Source: Congeria kusceri
Taxonomy: Eukaryota; Mollusca; Bivalvia; Myida; Dreissenidae
Assembly (NCBI GenBank): GCA_027627225.1
Contig: CM051029.1
Location: 18,609,656-18,673,655 of the forward strand
Length of the DNA stretch: 64,000 nucleotides
Direction of reading: 5' to 3'
Positions 47,061-58,005 of the stretch are shown one piece after another. Numbering within the stretch: position 1 is the stretch's first letter; each line of letters begins with the position of its first letter. The notes below the pieces were generated by a model. The model made no database searches. It was not told where the DNA came from and worked only from the letters and a program-made list of their open reading frames with translations. Position numbers and translations under genes: made by a program.

Positions 47061-47682
47061 ACCATTAAAGCATCACTTAAAAGAGATTTAAGCTAACTAA
47101 GCGTTAGTCAAAGAAAGCACAACTTGGAGAGTTATAACCTAACATAAATATAATTTAGAGAGACCTTACCATAACTTAAAATTGACGTTAATATCGTAAG
47201 TATAACTTTAAAAGAACCAACCAAAGTACGCTTATGTACTGAAAGAATCGACCACAACTTTGAACTGGCATGCTAAAATCAGTACAGCTTTCGTTAAGAA
47301 CTCCACTAAAATCAGCATTACAAGGTTATGCACCAAATGAAAATTAACGGCTGATAATAAAATTGCAAGAGACAAGATGGTTTTCTGATAATTAATAAAT
47401 CATACAAAATTCAATCCCAATACAAAATAACTGTGTACCTTATTTAATCAAAGTAATACATGGGGTGGGATATAAAAGGCATATCAAAAAGACCTAGGCT
47501 TACACGATAAACTTAATGATATGCCTGAAATAGTAGCCACACTTCCTTCTTGCGTGCTGTTTTGTGAGACACTTAATAAACATTTCATAAACCTGTCTGA
47601 TGGTAAGTGATAGATGAGGGATGTGTATTTCTTGACCTTCAAAATGGCCTGACTGCTTCCTCAAAGAGTAACTGTTGTTCTT

Positions 47683-47935
47683 TAGGCCTCCCCCCCACCC
47701 CCCAAAAGAAAAGTATAGTTTCTGGTCTCCCGACCGACCCTTTACTTTTGCTGCCGACCCTACATATTTTTGGTCCAAAAATAATAAAGACTGAAAAAGT
47801 TTGTTACCGTGTAGAACACAAACCATTCTCCCATCATAAAAAAAAAATAAAATGAAAAATAAAAAATCCCTATCTACCTACTCTTATTTTTGGGGGGCAG
47901 GAGACCAGAAAGAGGCCCTTTTTGGGGGGGGCCTT
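47683..47935. repeat. Foldback D-type element
   Basis: Left TTAGGCCTCCCCCCCACC..TTTCTGGTCTCCCGACC and right GGAGACCAGAAAGAGG..GGGGGGGCCTTAA are inverted. Confidence 0.85.
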
Positions 47936-47974
47936 AACGTGAACAAGAAATGTTAGTTTCAACCTATTTTATTT

Positions 47975-48430
47975 TAGCTCGACTGCCCCGAAAGCCAGAG
48001 GCTTATTGAGACACTCTCGAGTACATTAGCTGGGTAGAACCAGTACTTGGTGTGTTTTGAGAAAGATCATTCAAATGCTTTCCTAGTAGGGGTCAAACTC
48101 ACGACCTCCCGATCACAAGGCGGACACCATATGTGGCGAGGCGCGGGAAAACCGGTCTTAATGCATGAGCATAAAGTGTCGTCCCGGATCAGCCTGTGCA
48201 GTCCCCACAGGCTGATCCAGGAAGGCACTTTCCGCCTAAAGTGGATTTATGGTCAGAAGAGACTTCCTTGAAACAGAAAATACCATTAAAGCGGAAAGTG
48301 CTGTCCCGGATAAGCCTGTGCAGTCTGCACAGGCTAATCAGGGACGACACTTTACGCCCATGCATTCAGATCGGTTTTCTCACGACGCCCCTCATATCCA
48401 TTACACCACTGCGACTCTAAAGACATTTTT
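47975..48430 (-). mobile_element. tRNA-derived SINE, family 2, copy 2, split by foldback A
   Basis: The SINE body (AGAACCAGTACTTGGTGTGT, CAAGGCGGACACCATAT) stops at 48,131, is interrupted by foldback A, and resumes ATATCCATTACACCACTG. The intact paralogue at 22,505-22,665 gives the empty site CACCATATCCATTACAC. Confidence 0.82.
48132..48394. mobile_element. Foldback element A inserted in a SINE
   Basis: Full-length copy. Comparison with the empty site shows ATAT (or CATAT) duplicated on both sides. Confidence 0.9.
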
Positions 48431-48589
48431 TTTGCTGTCATTTTCATTTTATTTATAAGATGTCGGGGCTTTATTTCGTTTTATAGTAGGGGCCGTTATA
48501 AGGTGTCATCCCCTCAGATAAATTCTTTCAAATCATGCAGTTTTCCCCTAAAACTGATCTTACCCCACGATTTTTCATTCCCCTGCTAT

Positions 48590-49230
48590 GAAAATTTTTC
48601 CCCCAAATTCCAAATGATGCTATTTTTCCCCAAAATGCCAAAATGCCACTATTTTTCCCCAAAATGATGCTATTTTTCCCCAAAATGCCGCTATTTTTCC
48701 CCAAAATGCCAAAATGACGCTATTTTCCCCCCAAAATGACGCTATTTTCCCCAAAAATGCCAAAGATTACGCTATTTTTCCCCAAAATGCCAAAATGACG
48801 CAATTTTTCCCTAAAATGCCAAAGATGACGCTATTCGTCCCAAAAATGTCAAAATGATGCTATTTTTCCCCAAAATGCCAAAGATGATGCTATTTTTCCC
48901 CAAAATGCCAACATGACGCTATTTTTCCCCAAAATGCCAAAATGACGCTATTTTTCCCCAATATGACACTATTTTTCCCCAAAATGCCAAAATGATGCTA
49001 TTTTTCCACAAAATGACGTTATTTTCCCCCCAAATGAGGCTATTTTCCCCCAAAATGCCAAAATGACGCTATTTTTCCCCAAAATGCCCAATTAACGCTT
49101 TTTCCCCCCAAAATGTCAAAATGATGCTATTTTCCCCCAAATGGCAAAATGACGCTATTTTTCCCCCAAATGGCAAAATGCGGCTATTTTTCCTCAAAAT
49201 GACGCTATTTTTCCCCCAAATGAGGTCGAA
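48590..49230. repeat. Tandem array, about 30-bp unit with shorter variants, about 22 copies
   Basis: The unit is CCCCAAAATGCCAAAATGAC then GCTATTTTTC, with 19-bp forms lacking one AAAATGCC block mixed in. Confidence 0.95.
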
Positions 49231-50147
49231 GGGACCCATCCCCAAGAGGTGAAAAAAAGCTCTGGTCGTACATTTAGGTGAAAAATAAAATTGTTTATAG
49301 CTAGTGATCTATTATAGTTAATGAAATTAATACACTATCACAGTCATTTAAGAAAAATTGAAGATTGAAATTAAATGTTCAAGATTTCAGCGAACATTTC
49401 AGTATGTGAAAATTTCCCATTAATGCAAAAAAGACATTTTGCTTTAAAGGGACTTGTTCACAGATTATTGTGTGTTTCAAAAATGTCATTTAATGTCTGG
49501 ACTGACCAAAACAAATATTATTTAAAGAATAAATAAATAAATTAAAAAATAATTGCCTTCGCCAGTATTTTAACCTCGTCCGCCATTATCAAAAATCTGT
49601 AGTTGTAACCACTCGGCTTTTCTGACTGCTGATCATTGCAGTAAATTGTAAACGCTATTTTAGTGATACATATGTTTTCACATATACCGATGAAACTTTG
49701 AGCGATACAAATGCTTTATAATTTTATCCATTTCAATTGATGATTTTCCATTAACGGCACCGTATGTTTCCAATATACTTCTTTGGCAGTAGTGTTTATA
49801 TAAAATGTGTTTTTTTTGGGATCTATGACAAAATTTTTGAAAATTATCAATTTGCCAATCTGTGAACAGGTCCCTTTAAGAATAAACTCTGGTCGATGCT
49901 TGTGCTGTTCAATGTTTAGATATTTAACTTAGATAAAGTACACACAAATAGGATACTTCCTATTGATTGTACAAACTGCTAAAGTTTTAAAAGCAACTTC
50001 CTTTTATATTTTTAGTAAATATTATCTGTGAGACACACACACAGACAGAAATGAAGACCATCAATGGGTTAAGTGCTTCATCTGGATGCAAAGGAACGAA
50101 GTAGAAGAAGTAATAGATGCTTCCTTAATGGATTTTTAAACTAAAAA

Positions 50148-50380
50148 TGAGGCGTGTCATATGATACTTGGGCTTAATGCATGTGCAGTCCGCATAGGCT
50201 GATCCAGGACGACACTTTCCGCTTTTATGTTATTCTCTGATTCAAGGAAGTCTCTTCTAATCATAAATCCACTGTAGGCGGAAGTGTCATCACAGATTAG
50301 CCTGTGCAGTCTGCACAAGCTTATCCGGGACGACACTTTTTGCACATGCATTAAACCCGGTTTTCCCACGACACGCCTCA
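50148..50380. mobile_element. Foldback element A, internally deleted copy
   Basis: Left end GAGGCGTGTCATATGATACT is altered and one palindrome arm is partly missing. The right end CGGTTTTCCCACGACACGCC is intact and continues into a tandem array. Confidence 0.88.
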
Positions 50381-50605
50381 AATATATTATTTTAAAACCA
50401 ACTTGAAGTTTGCATTAAGCCCGGTTTTCCCACGACACGCCTCAAATATATTATTTTAAAACCTACTTGAAGTTTGCATTAAGCCCGGTTTTCCCACGAC
50501 ACGCCTCAAATATATTATTTTAAAACCTACTTGAAGTTTGCATTAAGCCCGGTTTTCCCACGACACGCCTCAAATATATTATTTTAAAACCAACTTGAAG
50601 TTCAC
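50348..50605. repeat. Tandem amplification of a foldback A terminus plus flank, 64 bp, 4 copies
   Basis: Each unit has GCATTAAGCCCGGTTTTCCC, ACGACACGCCTCAAATATAT and TATTTTAAAACCTACTTGAA. Unit starts at 50,348, 50,412, 50,476 and 50,540 give an exact 64-bp period. Confidence 0.97.
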
Positions 50606-50867
50606 AGGAATAACTGTTCGTATTGCCCACTTTATCCCGAAGCGAGGCAACGGGTGAATATTTTTCCAAATTTTACTATATTATTACTCTACGGACGAAA
50701 GGAAACAGCTTTTGCCCACAGCGAACTAACAAATAAGGCAATACAATATTTTGACACCACTGTCAAGGTTTTCAATGCTAACTTTTCTAGTTATGATTTT
50801 TCTTAGTAAAAAGGTAAGCACACACAATACAACTTTTATAATGAAGTACTGACCAAAAACCATTAAC

Positions 50868-51313
50868 ACTATTATGTGAAGTTAGAATAAGACATCAAAC
50901 ATAGAATGGACATAAAATCTTTCTTTTTTTGGCTATAAAATTGTGCATTTCATGGTATTTAAGTATATTGGTTATATTCTGTCAATGCTTATAGAATAAT
51001 TTGCTTTTTTCCATAACTCTTTCGTAAACACTTAGTATGTATTTAATCATTTTTACTATATTTTAAACTACGTCCATGCGTGCATGGACACAGTTTCTAT
51101 TTTATTGTGAAATTTTTTAAAATGCATACAAGCATACAGTTTTGATGCAAAATCAATTTCATTGATGTAATTATATATGCAGGTGCCTATTGCACTAATT
51201 ACTCTGCAAAACTTTAAAATTACAAATGCTTAACTACATATAAAACATTTGAATAATAATGTAGTTTATTCTATGTTTGACGTCTTATTCTAACTTCAAA
51301 TAATAGTGTGTTA
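50868..51313. mobile_element. Foldback element H, full copy 2
   Basis: Left CACTATTATGTGAAGTTAGA and right TCTAACTTCAAATAATAGTG are inverted. The inside matches 34,247-34,675 through CATGGACACAGTTT and TGCAGGTGCCTATTGCACTA. Confidence 0.9.
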
Positions 51314-52066
51314 CTTATATATATCAACTTGTGTATTTTGTATGTAAAGTAAGCAACAAACATACATGGTATGTTACATGTACATCATAATAACTGTTTT
51401 AGCAAGATGAAAATAATGAATAAAATGCATGTTTCCTTTGAAGAAAATGATCATGTTTGATACAATTTGACGTAAAAGTACATTAAATTATCATATGACA
51501 CAAAAGCTAAGAAATTTGCCATAAATAGATTTCAGTCAATCTTGAAAAAAATCTTGATAAAACTGGAAAAGGTACAAAAGAACTAAAAATCGTTCACAAA
51601 GTTATTCAACCAACTTACCATTATTATTACTCAAACACCCCTTAGTAACAGCTTGATTTTTACACCAGTATTTCAAACAACACCAAATATGGTCCATTTT
51701 GAAACATAAAATCCCTATTCCGTGCACTACATACTGAACGGGGCACAGCCACAATGTGAAATGTGCGTTAAGTAAACCTAAATTCCGATGTTGACATCTG
51801 TATACACAGGCCGAGTTTAATTCAAAGAGGATACGATCTATGTACTGCTACCGTTTAAGCTCTCCTGCTTAAATAAGGCAAGTAAAAATTAAGAAAATTC
51901 ACGCAGCTATGATTTTCAATGGAGTTATATAACCTTAGATATGGAATGACAGATTCATGAACCATTTCAAAACTTGTGCAGTAAGCCATGAGGGTATCGT
52001 ATTTCGGTAAACAAATACTGATAAGTAATATCCTATCATATCATTGATCACCGTTAAATGCATATA

Positions 52067-52328
52067 TGTGGCGCGTCATGAGAAAACCGGTCATAATGCA
52101 TGTGCGTAAAGTGTCGTCCCGGATTAGCCTGTGCAGTCTGCACAGGCTAATCCGGGATGGCACTTTCCGCTTTTATGGTATTTTCTGTTTCATGGAAGTC
52201 TCTTCTAAACATAAATACACTGTAGGCGTAAAGTGTCGTCCCGGATTAGCCTGTGCGGACTGCACAGGCTAATAAAGACGACACTTTACGCACATGCATT
52301 ATGACTGGTTTTCCCACGACACGCCTCA
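52067..52328. mobile_element. Foldback element A, full copy
   Basis: GTGGCGCGTCATGAGAAAAC to ACGACACGCCTCA, flanked by ATAT on both sides. Both internal palindromes are near-perfect. Confidence 0.92.
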
Positions 52329-53094
52329 TATATTTATTCAGAACATACAAAATGTGCGTAAATTTACGATAAATAGTCACTGGTGATATTATTTATAAGG
52401 AATTAAACAGCCCAAAACCTCAATGACAGAAATACATCAACCCCCAGCAGTGTGCGTGCGTAAGTCAATGAGAATGGTTTAATACAGTTTACATATGCGA
52501 GGGTTGAACAAGAAATGATATGCGATTTTAAAATGGGCAGCCACATGGCTGAACATCTTAGTTTAAGAGTCAGAGAGTCAAACTGTTAAAATGCTTTAAA
52601 AACGTTTCAATATTAACATGAGTGGGCTAAAATTAATTACGCACAAATAATTGGAAGATATGCAGAGAAAATAAAAATGTGTGTGTACATAAGTGACTGT
52701 TCAGTAGTTACCAAAAAAAGTCTTAAACTGTTCATAATTCTTAATTGTAACATTATTGTATTCAAATGATTGCATTATAAAGGATAATTATTACAATACT
52801 ATGGTCTCCTGCTCATATCACAATGTATTGTTGGATGTAAATTTACCCCAATAATCCTACATAGAGTGTACATTTTGCCCAACAAATTCTTAAGTGAGTG
52901 TACATTTACTCCCAAATTTTCAGAAGTAAGCGTACATTTGTACATTTACGCCCAGTACAAACATTTATCTGGAGCACTGGACTAAGGCCTAAAATAATGT
53001 GTTTCTGGTGACATGACCAAAAAATGTAGGGTCCCTAGTTCAATTTTTTATTTATTTATTTTTATTTTTTTATTGTACAAGACTCTTGTTTGTT

Positions 53095-54650
53095 TAAATT
53101 ATATGTGGGTAAATGTTTAAATTCTATGTAGGTAAATGTTTAAATTATGTGGGTAAATGTTTAAATTCTATATGGGTAAATGTTTAAATTCGATTTGGGT
53201 AAATGTTTAAATTCTATGTGGGTAAATGTTTAAATTCTATGTGGGTAAATGTTTAAATTCAATGTGGGTAAATGTTTAAATTCTATGTGGGTAAATGTTT
53301 AAATTCTATGTGGGTAAATGTTTAAATTCTATGTGGGTAAATGTTTAAATTCTATGTGGGTAAATGTTTAAATTCTATGTGGGTAAATGTTTAAATTCTA
53401 TGTGGGTAAATGTTTAAATTCTATGTGGGTAAATGTTTAAATTCTATGTGGGTAAATGTTTAAATTCTATGTGGGTAAATGTTTAAATTCTATGTGGGTA
53501 AATGTTTAAATTCTATGTGGGTAAATGTTTAAATTCTATGTGGGTAAATGTTTAAATTCTATGTGGGTAAATGTTTAAATTCTATGTGGGTAAATGTTTA
53601 AATTCTATGTGGGTAAATGTTTAAATTCTATGTGGGTAAATCTTTAAATTATATGTGGGTAAATCTTTAAATTCTATGTGGGTAAATGTTTAAATTCAAT
53701 GTGGGTAAATGTTTAAATTCTATGTGGGTAAATGTTTAAATTCAATGTGGGTAAATGTTTAAATTCTATGTGGGTAAATGTTTAAATTCTATGTGGGTAA
53801 ATGTTTAAATTCTATGTGGGTAAATGTTTAAATTCTATGTGGGTAAATGTTTAAATTCTATGTGGGTAAATGTTTAAATTCTATGTGGGTAAATGTTTAA
53901 ATTCTATGTGGGTAAATGTTTAAATTCTATGTGGGTAAATGTTTAAATTCTATGTGGGTAAATGTTTAAATTCTATGTGGGTAAATGTTTAAATTCTATA
54001 AATTCTATGTGGGTAAATGTTTAAATTCTATGTGGGTAAATGTTTAAATTCTATGTGGGTAAATGTTTAAATTCTATGTGGGTAAATGTTTAAATTCTAT
54101 GTGGGTAAATGTTTAAATTCTATGTGGGTAAATGTTTAAATTCTATGTGGGTAAATGTTTAAATTCTATGTGGGTAAATGTTTAAATTCTATGTGGGTAA
54201 ATGTTTAAATTCTATGTGGGTAAATGTTTAAATTCTATGTGGGTAAATGTTTAAATTCTATGTGGGTAAATGTTTAAATTCTATGTGGGTAAATGTTTAA
54301 ATTCTATGTGGGTAAATGTTTAAATTCTATGTGGGTAAATGTTTAAATTCTATGTGGGTAAATGTTTAAATTCTATGTGGGTAAATGTTTAAATTATATG
54401 TGGGTAAATGTTTAAATTCTATGTGGGTAAATGTTTAAATTCTATAAATTCTATGTGGGTAAATGTTTAAATTATATGTGGGTAAATGTTTAAATTATAT
54501 GTGGGTAAATGTTTAAATTATATGTGGGTAAATGTTTAAATTCAATGTGGGTAAATGTTTAAATTCAATGTGGGTAAATTTTTAAATTCTATGTGGGTAA
54601 ATGTTTAAATTCTATGTGGGTAAATGTTTAAATTCTATGTGGGTAAATGT
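53095..54650. repeat. Satellite, 23-bp unit, about 67 copies
   Basis: The unit TAAATGTTTAAATTCTATGT followed by GGG is almost invariant in the middle. Variants (TTATATG, TTCAATG) cluster at both edges and two 9-bp ATAAATTCT insertions lie near 53,998 and 54,442. It contains a TTTAAA centre. No spacers, so not a CRISPR-like array, and stops occur in every frame. Confidence 0.98.
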
Positions 54651-54740
54651 TATGACTTAAATGCATTTATGACCACCACTTTCAAGAAAAGTCATTTCTC
54701 TTTGTATCGGAGGAGCTTTAGAATGTTTCTTGGATTATTT

Positions 54741-55033
54741 ACCGTGTTTTTTTTAGGCCCAATTTGGGGCCGAAATTCGTCTCCATTCCCCTGCTTAAAA
54801 AGTTTATATTTGCCCCCTATATTACCTTAAAATTCTCCTCCAATTATTAGCTTTATTTTTTTTTCAAATTGACCGAAATCCGACAAAAAGTGACTAAGAT
54901 AGAGGAATTTTCGAAGTAGAATATTAACATGTAAAAATGCTTAAAAAAAAATAAAAAAAAATCCCCTTTTGGCTTAAAATTCCCCATCTGAAGGGCCCTG
55001 CCACCTTTCCCCCAAAGGTGAAAAAAATCACTG
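54741..55033. repeat. Interspersed repeat C, copy 6 (inverted)
   Basis: GGCCCAATTTGGGGCCGAAA to CCCCAAAGGTGAAAAAAATC. Confidence 0.88.
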
Positions 55034-55618
55034 ATTTGTAGCAGTTCTATTTTATGATCTGTAAAAGTCCTTAAAAGAATTAAGGTTCGACATAAAACAA
55101 GGTCCGGCCCCCAGAAATATAACTTTTTTTTAGGCCTAAACAAACTGTTATACACGAGAGAGGGCTTAATAAGAGATTCAAGGAACGTTATACAGTGTTA
55201 TATGCGAGTATGTGTTCGTCAAACAAGATATGTTAAGGAATGTAAATTTACATTGCAATATTATATAATTATATGAGAGGTTTAAACAAAAAACATTACA
55301 AGTGTTTAACAATGTTATGACTAAGTTAGTTGAAGCAGTTAAGTTCAGAAATGATAAACAATTTTAAATATGAGAGTGTCATTTGGGGGTATCATTTGGA
55401 GGTGTGATGTGTCAATTTTTGCTGTGAAACCACCAATTTTTATGTAAAACAATAAATACACTGCAGACTTTGCTTACAAGCTCCATATGGAAGTGGTGCA
55501 CAGGCGGTTTGGACAACCCTCCTGTATGAAAAGTAGTGGAAACACTGAGTATTATAAGGAATTCGTAAGAATTATAAAGAAATGTTGCAAAATTTTATAA
55601 GCCTGTCTTTTTACATAC

Positions 55619-57417
55619 CTTCAAAGACTCATTGCTGGAGTTAGCACTGACGTCTCGTTGAATTCCGCTGTCGTTGCTGTTACTCGACGTCACGTCCGTC
55701 TGAATCATGATCCCGAGCCTATCGTACGAGTCCTTTCTCACGACCCCCGGATGTTCCGACATTTTGTCCTTGGAGACTGACCGCTTCCTTGGCCGGTCCA
55801 AAGATTTGTAACTAAATCCAACATTTTCATTGTTTGCCATCCAAATGCAATATTGGCACATTGACAAAGAGTTAGCAGAAGTCTGATCAGAGTTTTTCCG
55901 CCTTCGTCCCAGCGTTGCGGACCTTTGAGGCATATCACATTCGCAACGCATGTCGTCGATATTAATATCACAGTCTAAAGAGTTGAACGAATTGTTTCTA
56001 CCTTTGATCGAGGACTGTGAACCCAAGCGAGACAAACTTGACGACGAACTGGGATTTCTTCGCGGTGAGGCGCCAGCAGGTTTTGGGGTTTTAGGTTTGT
56101 TGGGTTGTTCTAATGGCGGAGATTGTACACTACTAGTAGCACTGCAAGCAGACGTAACACTTATTTGATCGTCGTCACGCGGGGGTCTAGTCCCATCTTG
56201 TTTCGCTTTCGAATACACGCAGTTTAACGCATTTGGATTGAGTTCGTGGATAGGGGTAGAAGGATTAGAGACAGTCTGGCGAAAGTTGCAGCGTTCTTGG
56301 GTGGGAGTAGGGCAGTTGGAGTCGATGTCCCCAGAATCGGAATGAGACTTAGAGGGGTAAATATCAGCAGAAGTGTGCCGACGTCGAAATTCCCGATTGG
56401 AGTAGGGGGAACCAGGGGGCGTCTCAACACTCTCGATGTCATCGTGTTGGAAAACAGCGATCGGGGGTGAAGTTGGGGGGTCAATTCTCACTGGACTAGC
56501 ACTGACGGAGGAATCTGATTTGTTCTTTTTGAAAAATCCTTTGAAAGGCATCTTTTTCGTGAAAAAATCTTTCGCAGATTCACTTTGTTTGTTTACAATC
56601 AATACATTGAGATTATCGTTTAACGATTTTCGTTTGGCCATCATTTTCTTGATGAACGTTGTACTCTGACTCTGAACACTTGGTGAATTATTGCCGCTAT
56701 TTCTAGCACTACCGTCTATAGAAACCGAACGCGAGCGAGAACAGTTATGAATCGCGTCCTCCTCTATTCCGGAGAGACGTAAGGAACCGACTTCTTGAGC
56801 CTGGCGAAAACTTGAAGTCCGCTTGGCTCGCTGCATAACACGTTTTACCTCCTCATCTTTTACGCCCTCTGGCAGACTAGAACTACTCAGTCTCTGAATT
56901 TGAGATTCGGATTTCTCGTCAGTTTCCACACTCAGTCTATCCGACATGGTCAAATCATTTTCCGAGTTATGACTTGAATACAAATCGTTCATAACCTCCT
57001 CTCGGCAAGGGGCCAAATTTGATAAGCTGGACCCATCACTGAAGCATTTTGCTTCGATTTGATCATCACCGTCGTTGTAAAAAACATCCTCTTGGCTCTC
57101 CCCATTAGCCAGGGTAGTTTTTCCAAACTGTCTGCGAAGCGAAGGTTTATTATGCATCCTAGTGGTCTCCCTTGAACTACTTTGGAAATTTTGGATTCCC
57201 TCCCTTGAATACTCTTCTTGACTGGTTTCTGGCATGCTTACATTGCCAGCTGATCCCTGGAAACCAGTCCGCTCACTGTGAAGGTCAAAGTCACTGGTTG
57301 CCATGGTTTCAAAGGTGAAATGCCCATCCTTGTAAACGATTCGAGTGTTGCCGAATGCCAAAGTGCCTGCAATGATAATAAAGATACATATGAGGCAGGC
57401 TAGTCCAACCAACACTT
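55619..57417 (-). CDS. Large Ser-rich N-terminal exon, possibly preceded by a membrane segment (alternative 5' coding exon)
   Basis: The reading frame is open for 599 codons and ends at a donor (AAG|GTATGT) in phase 0, matching the first core exon at 35,283. The first ATG is at 57,304 in an excellent start context (ACCATGG), giving 562 codons. The 37 codons upstream stay open and encode a roughly 20-residue hydrophobic run (VGLACLICIFIIIAGTLAFG) followed by NTRIVYKDGHF, which reads like a membrane anchor. The rest is polar, Ser/Thr/Pro-rich and probably disordered, with basic phosphosite-like patches (RAKRTSSFRQ, RRRHTSADIY), a Cys group (CDINIDDMRCECD, MCQYCIW) and an end NDSGIQRDVSANSSNESLK. 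I recognise no domain. A truncated foldback element touches the upstream edge near 57,412, so it is open whether this is a first exon or an internal one. Confidence 0.65.
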
Positions 57418-57504
57418 TCTGCTTTTATGGTATTTTCTGTTTCAAGGAAGTCTCTTCTAAACATAAATCCACTGTAGGCGGAAAGTGTCATCCCGGATTA
57501 GCCT
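57412..57504. mobile_element. Foldback element A fragment touching the 5' edge of the large exon
   Basis: Matches the centre and one arm of the element (ACACTTTCTGCTTTTATGGT, TTCAAGGAAGTCTCTTCTAA, CGGAAAGTGTCATCCCGG), truncated at both ends. On the minus strand it supplies the bases immediately upstream of the open frame, including AAAAGCAG and GAAAG acceptor-like AGs. Confidence 0.9.
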
Positions 57505-57779
57505 AACACTGCTAAAGCACATTATCTGAACTGCAAAAGTTGTGTCTGGATACAAAACATGGCATTATCTTGCTCAAAATTTCTTGATTGGTTAATTCAC
57601 TCTACATAATGGATGTGAATGCAGTTAATTTCTGAGCCAAACACCATTTATATTTCTTAGTAACACAAAAATACAAAGTTCACTTTTTATAAGCAACATT
57701 ACCTGATTAAAACATTGTCATAATCAGTCTTTGTATTTTGACTCTTTGTGCTAATATAATCCATATTTTATATATTTTT

Positions 57780-58005
57780 ATTATTGCATTTTAATCACCT
57801 GTGTGTCATTTATGGCCTTTTAATCACATTTGTGTCAATTATTGCATTTACATCACATTTGTGTCAATTATTGCATTTTAATGACATCTGTGTCAAGTGT
57901 TGCATTTTATTCACATTTGTGTCAATTATGGCCTTTTAATCACATGTGCGTCAATTATTGCATTTACATCACATTTGTGTCAATTATTGCATTTTAATCA
58001 CATTT
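57780..58005. repeat. Tandem repeat, about 29-bp unit, about 8 copies
   Basis: ATTGCATTTTAATCACATTT then GTGTCAATT, with TGGCCTTTT and CATTTACATC variants. Confidence 0.93.

Larger units (their letters stand above)
43530..55618 (-). other. Region between the 38-codon exon and the large Ser-rich exon (12 kb)
   Basis: Repeat-dominated: foldback D (44,369), 85-bp array with foldback I (44,890-47,060), foldback D-type (47,683), SINE 2 with foldback A (47,975-48,430), 30-bp array (48,590-49,230), foldback A with amplified end (50,148-50,605), foldback H, foldback A (52,067), 23-bp satellite and repeat C. Bases 43,530-44,365, 49,240-50,145, 51,315-52,065, 52,330-53,085 and 55,035-55,618 hold nothing I recognise. 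Confidence 0.75.

Noticed and set aside
53095..54650. CRISPR-like array
   Set aside because: Units are directly adjacent without unique spacers, in an intron-rich animal gene; it is a satellite.
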